Program-made: the position numbers and the translations under genes
The notes under the pieces: model-generated
Databases searched by the model: none
Told to the model about the DNA's origin: nothing
Seen by the model: the letters and a program-made list of their open reading frames with translations, nothing else
Part shown: positions 48,381 to 58,274 of the stretch, piece by piece
Numbering within the stretch: the first letter of the stretch is position 1
How the letters are laid out: every line of letters starts with the position of its first letter
DNA from: Musicola paradisiaca NCPPB 2511
Lineage (GTDB): Bacteria; Pseudomonadota; Gammaproteobacteria; Enterobacterales; Enterobacteriaceae
NCBI RefSeq assembly: GCF_000400505.1
Contig: NZ_CM001857.1
Location: forward strand, 2,149,635 to 2,213,634
Length of the DNA stretch: 64,000 nucleotides
Reading direction: 5' to 3'

Positions 48381-49769
48381 ATGTCTGGTGGATTAGTAAC
48401 GGCGGCATACATCGTTGCTGCTATTTTGTTTATTTTCAGTCTTGCCGGCTTATCCAAACATGAAACATCCCGGCAGGGAAATATCTTTGGCGTCAGTGGG
48501 ATGACTATTGCGCTGCTGGCGACGATCCTGGGGCCGAACGCCGGCAGCGTAGGCTGGATTATCGTCGCCATGGCGATTGGCGGCGCAGTCGGCGTTCACC
48601 TGGCACGTAAGGTTGAAATGACCGAAATGCCGGAGCTGGTCGCTATCCTGCATAGTTTTGTCGGTTTAGCTGCGGTGTTGGTGGGTTTTAACAGTTTCAT
48701 TGATGAAAGCGACATCACTGATCGGATCATGGTGAATATTCACCTGACCGAAGTTTTTCTCGGTATTTTCATCGGTGCAGTGACTTTTACCGGCTCCATC
48801 GTCGCGTTCGGCAAACTACGCGGGTTGCTTTCTTCCAAGCCGCTGATGCTGCCGAACCGTCACAAAATGAATCTGGCGGCGCTGGTATTGTCATTCCTGT
48901 TGCTGCTGGTGTTCGTTAAAACCAACAGCGTCGGCATGCAGTTCTTTGCGTTGTTGCTGATGACGTTGATTGCGCTGGCGTTCGGCTGGCATCTGGTGGC
49001 CTCCATTGGTGGGGCGGACATGCCGGTCGTGGTTTCCATGCTCAACTCCTATTCGGGGTGGGCCGCGGCCGCGGCGGGTTTCATGCTGAGCAACGACCTG
49101 CTGATCGTAACGGGGGCGTTGGTGGGCTCGTCAGGGGCGATCCTGTCCTACATCATGTGCAAGGCGATGAACCGTTCGTTTATCAGCGTGATTGCGGGGG
49201 GATTCGGTACGGACGGCTCCTCGTCCGGCAGCAGTGAGGAAGTCGGCGAATACCGCGAAACGACGGCGGAAGAAGTGGCTGAACTGCTGAAGGGCTCCAG
49301 TTCCGTGATCATTACTCCCGGGTACGGCATGGCGGTTGCCCAGGCGCAATATCCGGTGCACGACATTACGGCCAAGCTGCGCGCCCGAGGCGTGAATGTC
49401 CGTTTTGGCATCCATCCCGTGGCGGGGCGGCTGCCTGGACATATGAACGTGTTGCTGGCGGAAGCGAAAGTGCCTTATGACGTTGTGCTGGAGATGGATG
49501 AGATCAACGACGATTTCGCTGATACCGATACCGTACTGGTTATCGGCGCCAATGATACGGTGAACCCTGCTGCACAGGAGGATCCGCATAGCCCCATCGC
49601 CGGCATGCCGGTACTGGAAGTCTGGAAAGCCCAGAACGTTATCGTGTTCAAGCGTTCCATGAACACCGGCTATGCTGGGGTACAAAATCCGTTGTTCTTT
49701 AAAGAGAACACCCAAATGCTGTTTGGCGATGCTAAAGACAGCGTCGAAGCAATTCTCAAAGCGTTGTAA
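48381..49769 (+). CDS. pntB: NAD(P) transhydrogenase subunit beta
   Basis: A 462-residue subunit. About nine membrane helices (1-270) form the proton path, including a His in [18 protein letters not shown]. The NADPH-binding domain III (about 290-462) has [16 protein letters not shown], the [10 protein letters not shown] signature, and [27 protein letters not shown]. It is translated after pntA, 10 bp apart, and ended by a strong terminator. Confidence 0.97.
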   Translation: MSGGLVTAAYIVAAILFIFSLAGLSKHETSRQGNIFGVSGMTIALLATILGPNAGSVGWIIVAMAIGGAVGVHLARKVEMTEMPELVAILHSFVGLAAVLVGFNSFIDESDITDRIMVNIHLTEVFLGIFIGAVTFTGSIVAFGKLRGLLSSKPLMLPNRHKMNLAALVLSFLLLLVFVKTNSVGMQFFALLLMTLIALAFGWHLVASIGGADMPVVVSMLNSYSGWAAAAAGFMLSNDLLIVTGALVGSSGAILSYIMCKAMNRSFISVIAGGFGTDGSSSGSSEEVGEYRETTAEEVAELLKGSSSVIITPGYGMAVAQAQYPVHDITAKLRARGVNVRFGIHPVAGRLPGHMNVLLAEAKVPYDVVLEMDEINDDFADTDTVLVIGANDTVNPAAQEDPHSPIAGMPVLEVWKAQNVIVFKRSMNTGYAGVQNPLFFKENTQMLFGDAKDSVEAILKAL

Positions 49770-49796
49770 CGGGTCGGCGGGTATATAAAAACATGG

Positions 49797-49823
49797 CAGG
49801 GGGCGGAAGCCCCCTGTTTTTTT
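49797..49823 (+). terminator. pntAB terminator
   Basis: CAGGGGGC (49797-49804), loop GGAA, GCCCCCTG (49809-49816), then seven T. It is a strong rho-independent terminator. Confidence 0.95.
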
Positions 49824-49830
49824 GTCTTAA

Positions 49831-50790
49831 TCAGCTGTTTTCAGTTGGTGAGTCACCTTGCTGGGTGACGGGGGAAACAAAATCGTCCGGCTTGATGGCC
49901 AACAGGTCGCATTTCAGATGGTCGATCACATGTTCTACCGTATTGCCGATGAACGCCGCCGACAGACCGGTACGCCCCAATGAGCCGAGAACGACGACGC
50001 CGGCTTGCAGGTGTTCCGCCAGATCGGGAATGACTTCTTCGGGCAACCCTTTCTCGACATGCGTAAACCGTTCATCCAGATTGAATTTCTGCCGCAACGA
50101 TTTCATGGCCAACAGGTGCTGACCACGAATAGCGTCGTTGTATACGCCTGGGTCGAAATCCGGTAATTCGATGGCAATGTTGATTGGCGTGACGGGATAG
50201 GCTCCCACCAAGTGGACTTCCGTCTGATTGACCTGCTTGGCCAAATCGATGGCTTCCGAGACCAATTTGATATTCAGTGGGTCGTGATAAGGATCCTCGC
50301 TGGCCAGGTTGACGGCAACTAGAGCACGGCTATTCTCAGGCCATGGTTGATCTTTTACCATCCAGACCGGACACGGGCATTTACGCAGTAACTGCCAGTC
50401 CGTCGGCGTGAAAATCACCGCCTCGAGACGATCATGCTGGTGAGCCATTTTCAGCAACAGGTCGTGATTCCCGGCAATGACCTCCTGAATAAGGGCCTCA
50501 TAAGGCTTGTTGTGCCAGACCACTTTGATATCAATCGGAATGCCGGCCTCAAGATAGTATTTGCACTGCTCTTCAATCCACTCTTTACGCTGTTCGATGA
50601 CGCCTTTTCTCATCTCGGTACGTTCGTCCGGGGAGAGTAAGGTGGTCATTTCATAGGAAAAATCATAGATGGGCAGAAAAGCCTTGATTCGGCCGCCAAT
50701 GCGTTGAACCAGATAGGCCGCTCGCCGCAGTGCGGGCTGGTCATCCTGATTCGGGTCAATAGCTACCAGTATGTTCTGATACTTCGCCAT
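49831..50790 (-). CDS. uspE: Universal stress protein UspE
   Basis: A 319-residue tandem Usp protein, three residues longer than E. coli UspE. Both Usp domains are seen: the first opens [27 protein letters not shown] and includes [29 protein letters not shown]; the second includes [28 protein letters not shown] and ends CDLLAIKP. It is convergent with pntB and downstream of fnr, the E. coli order. Confidence 0.95.
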   Translation of the reverse strand: MAKYQNILVAIDPNQDDQPALRRAAYLVQRIGGRIKAFLPIYDFSYEMTTLLSPDERTEMRKGVIEQRKEWIEEQCKYYLEAGIPIDIKVVWHNKPYEALIQEVIAGNHDLLLKMAHQHDRLEAVIFTPTDWQLLRKCPCPVWMVKDQPWPENSRALVAVNLASEDPYHDPLNIKLVSEAIDLAKQVNQTEVHLVGAYPVTPINIAIELPDFDPGVYNDAIRGQHLLAMKSLRQKFNLDERFTHVEKGLPEEVIPDLAEHLQAGVVVLGSLGRTGLSAAFIGNTVEHVIDHLKCDLLAIKPDDFVSPVTQQGDSPTENS

Positions 50791-50918
50791 AGCTCCTCCT
50801 GTCGACAGGCAACAGTCTACAACCTGCCTGTTAAGAGTACCGCAACGAAATCAATTTGGACAACTGGGGATGAGAACCGGATCAATAATTTGGTGTCGTC
50901 ATTGATCCGGCAATGGGA

Positions 50919-51671
50919 TTAGGCTTTGTTTTTGGTGGTGCCGGCAAGTTCTGCAAGCGCATCAATGTTTTCGATGGTGATGTATTTGCCTTTTACGGCG
51001 AGGATGCCACCTTTCTGGAAACGCCCCAGCAGACGGCTGATGGTCTCTACCGTCAATCCGAGGTAGTTGCCGATATCGCCTCGGGTCATGGTCAGACGAA
51101 ATTCCCGGGGAGAAAACCCGCGCTGAGCGAAACGGCGAGACAGATTGTAGACAAACGCGGCCAGCCGCTCTTCTGCATTTTTCTTCGACAGCAACAGAAT
51201 CATATCCTGGTCGCCACGAATTTCACCGCTCATCAGTCGCATGATCTGCTGACGCAAGTTCGGCATTTTCCCGGACAGATCGTCCAATGTTTCAAACGGA
51301 ATTTCGCAGACCATAGAGGTTTCCAACGCCTGGGCAAAGCTGGGGTGCAGCGCGTTGCCGATGGCATCGAACCCGACCAGATCGCCTGCCAGATGGAACC
51401 CGGTGATTTGTTCGTCACCTTGCTCGGTAATGGTATAGCTTTTGATGGTGCCGGATCGGATGGCATAGAGGGATTTCAGTTCATCGCCCGCCTTGAATAG
51501 CGCCTGGCCTTTCTGAATCGGCTTTTTCCGCTCGATGATATTGTCGAGCTGATCCAGCTCGTGCTCATTCAGTGTAAAGGGAATACAAAGTTGGCTGATG
51601 CTGCAATCCTGGCAATGGATGGCACAGCCACCAGACTGGATGCGTCGGATTATGCGCTTTTCAGGAATCAT
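50919..51671 (-). CDS. fnr: Fumarate/nitrate reduction regulator Fnr
   Basis: A 250-residue oxygen-sensing transcription factor. The cluster ligands Cys20, Cys23 and Cys29 are in [10 protein letters not shown], and the fourth (about 122) in SMVCEIPFE. Cyclic-nucleotide-like sensor and dimer helix follow, then the recognition helix [15 protein letters not shown]. It is nearly identical to E. coli Fnr. An FNR-type site lies just upstream, so autoregulation is likely. Confidence 0.97.
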   Translation of the reverse strand: MIPEKRIIRRIQSGGCAIHCQDCSISQLCIPFTLNEHELDQLDNIIERKKPIQKGQALFKAGDELKSLYAIRSGTIKSYTITEQGDEQITGFHLAGDLVGFDAIGNALHPSFAQALETSMVCEIPFETLDDLSGKMPNLRQQIMRLMSGEIRGDQDMILLLSKKNAEERLAAFVYNLSRRFAQRGFSPREFRLTMTRGDIGNYLGLTVETISRLLGRFQKGGILAVKGKYITIENIDALAELAGTTKNKA

Positions 51672-51691
51672 GGGATTTACTCTGGCGATAA

Positions 51692-51705
51692 TTGATACCG
51701 GTCAA
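51692..51705. promoter_or_regulatory. FNR-type box before fnr
   Basis: TTGATACCGGTCAA matches the FNR consensus TTGAT-N4-ATCAA with one mismatch (G for A). It lies 21 bp before the fnr start codon, which fits the known self-repression of fnr in E. coli. Confidence 0.65.
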
Positions 51706-51832
51706 TTTTAACAGCTTTTATTGTGCCTGATAAGATCGACAAGCCGCCGAACTTACCAATAAATAGTGAGCTTATTAATATTTTGGCGACTGGGTTCGGG
51801 TAATTTTCCCCGTTGAGAGAGAAATACATAAC

Positions 51833-52372
51833 TTAATGGCCGACATCGAATAAATCCGATGAAGGCAAATAACCCTCGTGAGCTAATAGCCAGCGTTTAC
51901 GTTCGATGCCGCCGGCATACCCGGTCAATGTACCGTTGGCGCCAATGACCCGATGGCAGGGAACAACAATGCTGATCGGGTTTGAACCATTCGCCAGGCC
52001 CACGGCGCGGGCGGCACCCGGCTGACCGAGTCGAACGGCCAGTTGGCCATAACTGATGGTGTTGCCACATGAAATGGTACGCAGTTCACGCCAGACCCGT
52101 TGCTGGAATTCAGTACCGACTGCGGCGACGGGTAAATTTGCGATGGCATCCAGATTGCCGGAGAAATAATCCTCAAGACGCGCGGTTAATCCCCCAGGAT
52201 TATTACAAGCCAGCAACACAAAGGGATCCCGGTGATAACTCTTATTCAGCGTTCGATATAATTTCTCTTCGTACTCACACCATTCAATCGCTCTAAGGTG
52301 ATAATTTTCATCGGCAATTATCCATAATTCTCCGAGCGGCGTTTTTAGCTTATCGGACAGGAAGGTTTGCAT
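51833..52372 (-). CDS. ogt: Methylated-DNA-protein cysteine methyltransferase Ogt
   Basis: A 179-residue DNA repair protein that removes O6-methyl from guanine onto its own cysteine in IVVPCHRVIG. GNTISYGQLAVRLGQPGAARAVGLANGSNPI is the DNA-binding helix-turn-helix, and GYAGGIERKRWLLAHEG the end. It lies 161 bp upstream of fnr on the same strand, as in E. coli. Confidence 0.95.
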   Translation of the reverse strand: MQTFLSDKLKTPLGELWIIADENYHLRAIEWCEYEEKLYRTLNKSYHRDPFVLLACNNPGGLTARLEDYFSGNLDAIANLPVAAVGTEFQQRVWRELRTISCGNTISYGQLAVRLGQPGAARAVGLANGSNPISIVVPCHRVIGANGTLTGYAGGIERKRWLLAHEGYLPSSDLFDVGH

Positions 52373-52679
52373 TATTTAATCCTTATTTTTAGCGTGGTTT
52401 TCCATTCTGCTGCGATGAGGCGGATTCATTGAGCAATATGGCGTCACATTACTGCTTGTCGGTCTGATGAGCGCTAAATCACATTTATTTTCGCCTTAAT
52501 TGTGAAATAAGTCACACAAAAAACGCGGGCAGATGGCCGGCGCCGGTTGTTGCAGTGAGCGACACCGGGAATATCCACCAACTGAGCGTGATGCGATTTT
52601 TGATTGAGTGACGTTGTCACTTGTTGCGTGCAAAAAAGAAGCACTGAAACCGTGCTTCTTCTTGACTACGCAACGGCTG
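52373..52679. other. Intergenic region between ogt and the FIST chemoreceptor
   Basis: Apart from the hairpin at 52636-52660 this 307-bp gap holds no gene. The left part upstream of ogt contains GTGAAATAAGTCACAC, a possible weak regulator site. Confidence 0.4.
52636..52660 (-). terminator. Terminator of the FIST chemoreceptor gene
   Basis: AAGAAGCAC (52636-52644) pairs with GTGCTTCTT (52652-52660). On the minus strand it is followed by TTTTGC. It begins 19 bp after the stop codon. Confidence 0.75.
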
Positions 52680-54632
52680 TCAGGTGGATGACAGCCGTTG
52701 CAGGAGCGTCAACTGGTTGACGGCGTCTTGCATAGCATCCATGCCGCGTGCCAGTTCTTTCAGGTTGCCGAGGTTGGCGTTCATGCTGTGGCGATCTTTT
52801 TCGGTTTCCGCGCTCATGGTAGCGATTTGGTCGGCGGCCGAGATGCTTTTGCCCGCCATCTGCTGCGTGGTGGTCACGGTTTGCTGGGCAATGGTGCGGA
52901 TGTGGGCAATGGTGTCTACCGCTTCGTTGATACTGTGGGTGGTCGCCTCAACCTGCTCTTTGGAGGAACTGGCCAGCTTACGCACTTCTTCCGCCACCAC
53001 GGCAAACCCTCGACCCGCCTCACCGGCGCGTGCGGCTTCCACCGCAGCGTTCAGCGCCAGCAGGTTGGTTTTATCGGCAATGGCGTTGATGCCGCTGGTA
53101 ATTTGGCTGATACCCTGCGAAATACGCTCAAGATCGTTGAGTCCGCTTTCCAGCCGCTGTTGCGACTGTTGTGTTTGCGTCGCCGCGTCGCTGATGGCGC
53201 GGATACTGCTTTGCGCCAGTTCAAGTGTTTCGCTCTGTCGCAAGGTCGCCTGTTCCAATTGCGGCATGGTCATTAACAACGGCGCCAGCGTTTGCTCGTA
53301 GTCCACAACCTGTTTGACGACGGTGGACTGAATGCCGTGCAAGGCTTCCCAACGCCGTAACGAACGTTGGGCGTAGTGGGCGGCGTAGGCTGCATATTCC
53401 ACCGGAAAGTGGGTCATGGCACGCACGTCGTGATCAAAAAACGCCAGTGCCGACAACGTCTGATTGATAGGAACGCCCAGAATTTCACCAAAGCTGGAAA
53501 AACCGGCCGCCGGGATGGTGTGAAAGAAATGCGCCTCCGGCAACCGGGTATTACCGACCCGGCGGAGGACGCAGTCATTGAGCAGCAGTAACTCGGGGTC
53601 GCCGTATTGGGCGACAAACGCCTCCCAGTCATGCTGTGTTGCGGTGATGAAGTCGGTTTCCTGCATCAGATAGAGCTGATCGCCGAATTCCAGATCGCAG
53701 AAAAATACAATATGGTCCTCCTTGATGGCGGCGACAGAGCGAACAAAATACTCGTCGTTTACCTTGACGGCGAAGGTTTTGCCTTCCAGATATTGCGCGA
53801 TCTGGTTAGGTGCACAGTGCAGGGCGTCGGCGATAGCGTCGATGATTGGCCGCGTGCGGCCATGGGCGTCGAATACCGATGTCACGGTACGGGCGACCGG
53901 ATTCGCTTCCGCCACCAGCCAGCGCTGATCGGTGGGTTCAAAATTTTGGCTTTTAAATGGCGCAAAGGATTTCCCCTCCGCCATTTGGCAAAACACGATC
54001 ACCGCTTTGCCTTGCAAGACCGCATTGCTGTTACCGATGTAGGTACCGCTGAAATCCAGCAAACCACCGGCCGCGCCGCCGATGGCCAGGCAGGGAAAAC
54101 GGCGACTGGTATACCAGGCCTGCATCAGAAAACCTTCGGACGCCGCCAGCCCGTCGCAATAAATCAGCGCAAACGTGCGATCGGCTGAAAGCGGCATGTT
54201 CACACTCAATCTATCCAGTTCACGACGAATGGCATTGATGCGCATGTGGGCGCTGGATTTATCGTTGACGTGCAAATCAACCAGATGGATTTCATGGTGT
54301 GCAATCAATGAGTCCGGCAACCATAACCAGCTACCTTGTTGACCGGTCATATCTCGATAGACTGACCGGTTGCGCTGGCTACACAATGTCCCGGTGGATG
54401 ACAGCGTCAGTACGGTGCGTTTCGCGCCGGAAAGACGCTGCCAGGCGTGGTTGACCTGAGAAAAATCAGCCTCTGGCGGCACAAAGGTAAGCAGTAATCC
54501 GGGCTTGTCAGTCAGACCGAGAGATGACATGGCGGTGGGTAGGTTTTCACAGTGGTAGGCGCCACTGGCGGATTGGCTTCTGCGCAAGCCTTTTAGGTGG
54601 GTAGTGCGGAAGAGCGACGATATCAATCCCAT
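52680..54632 (-). CDS. Soluble chemoreceptor with FIST sensor domain
   Basis: A 650-residue methyl-accepting chemotaxis protein without a membrane helix, so it acts in the cytoplasm. A FIST N-terminal and C-terminal pair covers about residues 20-400: [34 protein letters not shown] and [16 protein letters not shown]. The signalling coiled coil (about 450-650) contains the hairpin tip [40 protein letters not shown], the CheA/CheW site. There is no C-terminal CheR pentapeptide. FIST domains sense small molecules such as amino acids or nitric oxide-linked signals. The start MGLISSLF has GGGAGA before it; the longer upstream frame is not protein-like. Confidence 0.9.
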   Translation of the reverse strand: MGLISSLFRTTHLKGLRRSQSASGAYHCENLPTAMSSLGLTDKPGLLLTFVPPEADFSQVNHAWQRLSGAKRTVLTLSSTGTLCSQRNRSVYRDMTGQQGSWLWLPDSLIAHHEIHLVDLHVNDKSSAHMRINAIRRELDRLSVNMPLSADRTFALIYCDGLAASEGFLMQAWYTSRRFPCLAIGGAAGGLLDFSGTYIGNSNAVLQGKAVIVFCQMAEGKSFAPFKSQNFEPTDQRWLVAEANPVARTVTSVFDAHGRTRPIIDAIADALHCAPNQIAQYLEGKTFAVKVNDEYFVRSVAAIKEDHIVFFCDLEFGDQLYLMQETDFITATQHDWEAFVAQYGDPELLLLNDCVLRRVGNTRLPEAHFFHTIPAAGFSSFGEILGVPINQTLSALAFFDHDVRAMTHFPVEYAAYAAHYAQRSLRRWEALHGIQSTVVKQVVDYEQTLAPLLMTMPQLEQATLRQSETLELAQSSIRAISDAATQTQQSQQRLESGLNDLERISQGISQITSGINAIADKTNLLALNAAVEAARAGEAGRGFAVVAEEVRKLASSSKEQVEATTHSINEAVDTIAHIRTIAQQTVTTTQQMAGKSISAADQIATMSAETEKDRHSMNANLGNLKELARGMDAMQDAVNQLTLLQRLSST

Positions 54633-55058
54633 AATATCTCCCAATGCATTCATTGCAGCTAATGAGTGTACGGCCTGCCTTTGGGAAGTCCGTATCTCTG
54701 ATGATGTGCTCCTTGCATGACGGTTGTCCGCAGACCGGATCACAACTTTCGGCGCGTTTCTTCGGCCGGGCGACCGTAGCGGCGTCGGTGGGCGCGCTGC
54801 TGCGTTTTTCGTCGTCAGGTGCCGGCATGCTGATGTCCTCGTGTGCCTATCCGGCATGGCGCAAGCATGACGAGAAATATGCCCCCTGTTTTGGTTGAGA
54901 ATAGTCAAGCCAGGCTGATGAATAAATGCGTCGATTCTGGCTGAAAAACCCGCGTCAGGCGGTTGTCTATGCGGCGGAAAACCACATCGCTGTTGCCTGA
55001 CGCATCGAGACGGTGATGAAAAACGCCGCGTTCGGGTATGTGCGGACAGCGTTATCCC
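54633..55058. other. Intergenic region without a gene
   Basis: This 426-bp GC-rich gap between the FAD oxidoreductase stop and the chemoreceptor start has only shadow frames. The chemoreceptor promoter must lie in its left half. No terminator for the FAD gene is obvious. Confidence 0.4.
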
Positions 55059-56336
55059 CTAGGACTTGCCGGTCAGGCGTTTGGAGAGGGTATTCACCAC
55101 ATCCAGCGCGCTGCGCACGCCGTCCTCATGAAAACCGTTATACCAGTAAGCGCCGCAATACCAAGTATGGTGACGCCCGTTGATTTCCCGCCGTCGCTGT
55201 CGCGCCAACAGGGTTTGCTGGTTGAGGATTGGATGGTGATAAACAAAACGGTGTAATACGAATGCATCGTCGATCGGCTGCGATGGGTTAAAGGTCAGGC
55301 AGAAAGTACAGGGGGCGCCGCGTAAACTCTGCAGGATATTCAGGTTGCAGGTGATGTTGGCCGGGAGCTGTTCGTCGTCAGTGCCGTCGTGCATCAGGCG
55401 ATAATTCCAGCCGGCCCATACCTTGCGGCGCCGTGGTAGCCAGCGGATATCGGTATGCAGTACCACATCGCAGGCGCGGTAGGGTAACTGTTGCAGTACG
55501 GCCAATTCCGTCGGTCGTGGATCGCCCAGTAAATGCAGCGCCTGATCGGCATGACAGGCGAATATCACTTCATCGAAGAACTCGCCCCCGTGAACGGATT
55601 GGATCCTGACGCCGATCGGCTCCCGCCACACGCCAAGTGCCGGGGCGTGACGGCGAATATCGAGTCGGCCTTTCAGCCGTTGTTCCATCCGGCGGATGTA
55701 TTCCCGCGAGCCGCCGGGGATCACATACCATTGCGGACGATTGACGATATCCAGTAATCCGTGCTGATTAAAGAAACGCAACAACAACCGCAAAGGGAAT
55801 ACACGCATCGCCGCCATGGAAGATGACCAAATGGTTGCGCCCAGCGGGAGGATATAGTGGCGAGCAAAATAGTCATCGAATCTTTCTTTGCGCAACAGAT
55901 CGTTCAACGTCATAGCATCGTTCAAACTGGTGGTCAGCCACTGTTTGCAACAACGGTTGAAGCGCAGGATTTCCTTCAGGAAGCGCCAGAAGCGCGGATT
56001 GAGCAAATTACGTTTCTGCGCAAACAGGGTGGCGAGGGTATGCCCGTTGTATTCCAGGCCGCTATGGGCGCTATGGACGGCAAAGCTCATTTCCGTTTTC
56101 TGCCCTTGCAGGTTCAGCTCGTTGAGCAACTGGGTAAAACGGGGGTAAGTCCGCTCGTTGTAAACGATAAAACCGGTGTCAATAGCATAGTTGCGGCCGC
56201 CTAGCGCGACATCGACCGTCGCGGTATGCCCGCCGAGATAATCATTGGCTTCGAACAGAGTCACCTGGTGCCCGTCGGCCAGTTTCCAGGCGCAGGTCAT
56301 TCCGGCGATCCCCCCGCCGATAATCGCGATTTTCAT
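55059..56336 (-). CDS. FAD-dependent amine-oxidase-like protein (COG2907 type)
   Basis: A 425-residue flavoprotein. The FAD-binding start is MKIAIIGGGIAGMTCAWKLADGHQVTLFEANDYLGGHTATV. IDTGFIVYNERTYPRFTQLLNELNL follows, as in the group usually found beside DUF1365 and cyclopropane-fatty-acid-synthase-like genes. HTWYCGAYWYNGFHEDGVRSALDVV is its typical end. It is 191 bp after an MlrA-like MerR gene on the same strand, which may control it. Unlike most relatives, no DUF1365 or CFA-synthase-like gene is adjacent. The reaction is unproven. Confidence 0.88.
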   Translation of the reverse strand: MKIAIIGGGIAGMTCAWKLADGHQVTLFEANDYLGGHTATVDVALGGRNYAIDTGFIVYNERTYPRFTQLLNELNLQGQKTEMSFAVHSAHSGLEYNGHTLATLFAQKRNLLNPRFWRFLKEILRFNRCCKQWLTTSLNDAMTLNDLLRKERFDDYFARHYILPLGATIWSSSMAAMRVFPLRLLLRFFNQHGLLDIVNRPQWYVIPGGSREYIRRMEQRLKGRLDIRRHAPALGVWREPIGVRIQSVHGGEFFDEVIFACHADQALHLLGDPRPTELAVLQQLPYRACDVVLHTDIRWLPRRRKVWAGWNYRLMHDGTDDEQLPANITCNLNILQSLRGAPCTFCLTFNPSQPIDDAFVLHRFVYHHPILNQQTLLARQRRREINGRHHTWYCGAYWYNGFHEDGVRSALDVVNTLSKRLTGKS

Positions 56337-56527
56337 GGTGTCACCCTGCACGGTTGCCGGGAAGCGACTAAACAGGACAACGCGATGCGCTGGTGCGCTG
56401 GTGCGTGTTTTCGGCGGGTAGCCTGTACATCGAAAGAAGCCGGAAAGCGGCAATAAACACGGAAGAGATCGGGTATTCGGACATTGATCATGGTCGATTC
56501 CTTGATTCCGGCGGTAGCGCGTTAATG

Positions 56528-57271
56528 TTAAGGGGCATTACCGAGCAGTACGATATCGACGCTCAGTCCGTTGGCAATCCATTGCTGGAACACGCTCTGC
56601 TGCTCTGGCGACAGCGGCCGTGCGCAAATCAGCACCCAGTCGCAAGTGGGAAACAGTTCCGGCTGCGGCATCGTCATGGGGTGCGGCACCACCTCGTATC
56701 GGCGTGCTTCACCGCAGCGTCTGAGCGCTTCCAGCCAGATTTCGGTGGCGTCGCTCAGGTTCCACCCGGCGACAATCGTATTCCGGTCGCCCCGTTTGCG
56801 GGCGCTCTCCAGGCAAAAAGCCGTATAGCTGACGATCATGCCGTCCAGCAGGTGAAGCAGGGTGCGGATGGCGGATTGCCCGCTGCTGAGGCGGGTACGC
56901 AACGGGCGCAACACCTGATCCACCAGATAGGGCAGTGGATATTCGCGTCCCATGGCGTAGAGCGCCGTTCGCAGACGAGACAACTGCCCGGCCTGCAGCG
57001 GCTGCAGCAGCGTTTCCTGCCGTGTCGGATCCTGCGTATCCTGCGGGGTTCCGGTACCGTCCAGCAGCGGCCGAATGTGGCCAATCGAGACCCCTTTTTG
57101 AATCCAGGACAGGATCAGATTGACCTGCTGCAAATCCTCATCGTCGTATAACCGGTGTCCGCCTTCGGTACGTTTAGGTTGCAACAGGCCATAGCGACGC
57201 TGCCAGGCACGTAATGTGACGGCATGAACGCCGCAACGTGCTGAGAATTCGCTAATACTGTAATAAGCCAT
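56528..57271 (-). CDS. MerR-family regulator, MlrA-like
   Basis: A 247-residue regulator. The MerR winged helix (about 1-70) has YSISEFSARCGVHAVTLRAWQRRYGLLQPKRTEGGHRLYDDEDL, matching MlrA and CarH/LitR proteins closely. The rest is a B12-binding-like helical domain (about 80-240), shortened and lacking the DxHxxG cobalamin motif, as in MlrA. In E. coli MlrA activates csgD with c-di-GMP partners. A 30-bp palindrome lies 37 bp upstream of its start. It precedes the FAD oxidoreductase gene on the same strand. Confidence 0.88.
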   Translation of the reverse strand: MAYYSISEFSARCGVHAVTLRAWQRRYGLLQPKRTEGGHRLYDDEDLQQVNLILSWIQKGVSIGHIRPLLDGTGTPQDTQDPTRQETLLQPLQAGQLSRLRTALYAMGREYPLPYLVDQVLRPLRTRLSSGQSAIRTLLHLLDGMIVSYTAFCLESARKRGDRNTIVAGWNLSDATEIWLEALRRCGEARRYEVVPHPMTMPQPELFPTCDWVLICARPLSPEQQSVFQQWIANGLSVDIVLLGNAP

Positions 57272-57307
57272 ACCGTCCCTTCGATAGTGCGGAGCGCAGT
57301 CCGATAA

Positions 57308-57337
57308 ACTTAGACATTTATATAAATATGTACAAGT
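57308..57337. promoter_or_regulatory. MerR-type operator upstream of the MlrA-like gene
   Basis: ACTTAGACAT (57308-57317) and ATGTACAAGT (57328-57337) are inverted copies (8 of 10 matching) around the palindrome TTATATAAAT. The length and symmetry fit a MerR dimer site lying over a promoter. Confidence 0.6.
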
Positions 57338-57540
57338 TATTGTGACGGAGTGAGGGGCGCGATGAGGACGTTTGGGGGGCAGCGGGGAGATTCGATGGCG
57401 GCTGCCAGGGATGGGGGCGGTAAATTTTTAGTTTTTTGTTTTAAAACAAACAATAAACACATAAAGTCCGCTTGTTGTCCGTCGCGTGATGGAATCAGTC
57501 TATGGTAGGTGTCCGGTCATGATTAAGAGAGGTAATGAAA

Positions 57541-58122
57541 ATGCATGAGGGTGTGAAGAAGGGATTGTGTGGCTTGTTGTTGGCGTTGCCGTTGTATGGT
57601 TTCGCCGATGCCGCCAACCCGGATTTGATTGCCGGATATACGACGCAACAACTGGCGGACAAACTGCCGGTGGTGGTGGATGGGCTTAACCGCCGTTCCG
57701 CCAATGTCGATGCCCACGACCATACGGTGGAAGCGGAATACATGGAGGCCGCCACCAAACGCAAGGCGTTAGTGACCCTCTATACCCTGCCAGCGGATAA
57801 GAATGGGCGAATTCCTGAGGCGCGCGACGATAGCGATCTGGAAGCGGTGGTCGCCAGCGCCGAAAAAGAGATGCTTCGCCAGCGCATCAGACCGGAAAAG
57901 ATTGATCTGGCGGTGGAGGGGGTGCCGAAGATTCGCTGCCTGCGAACCCTCATCAATAACCAGGTAGTACACCTGTTGTGTGCATCATTGGTCAAAGGGC
58001 GTGTCATGGAGATCCAACCGGTCAGTTTAGTCGACGACAAAGCGTTTGACGCGGCGATGCAGAGGAGCGCTAACCTGGTGATGGAATTGAATCGAAGCGT
58101 TGCGGCGCCCGATAAGAAGTGA
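57541..58122 (+). CDS. Exported protein of unknown function
   Basis: A 193-residue protein with a signal peptide (HEGVKKGLCGLLLALPLYGFADA) and no further membrane helix, so it is probably periplasmic. The mature part is soluble, with KLPVVVDGLNRRSANVDAHDHTVEAEYM and two cysteines in IRCLRTLINNQVVHLLCASLV that could form a disulphide. I do not recognise the family. ATG 57535 is in frame, but AGAGG is better spaced to ATG 57541. It is a single gene between the MlrA-like regulator, which diverges from it, and the convergent ROK gene. Confidence 0.8.
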   Translation: MHEGVKKGLCGLLLALPLYGFADAANPDLIAGYTTQQLADKLPVVVDGLNRRSANVDAHDHTVEAEYMEAATKRKALVTLYTLPADKNGRIPEARDDSDLEAVVASAEKEMLRQRIRPEKIDLAVEGVPKIRCLRTLINNQVVHLLCASLVKGRVMEIQPVSLVDDKAFDAAMQRSANLVMELNRSVAAPDKK

Positions 58123-58274
58123 CGATTGCGTGATGACGACAGCGGGCGGGCAATATCACGGCTCCCGGTATCGTCATCGTTTGTCCCCGCCATTTCAGGG
58201 CGGCCAGATCGCGCGGGAAGCCGCTCGGCCGTTGATTGGCGGGGCCGGCGAACGGCGTCGGCTCACGGGGAGGT

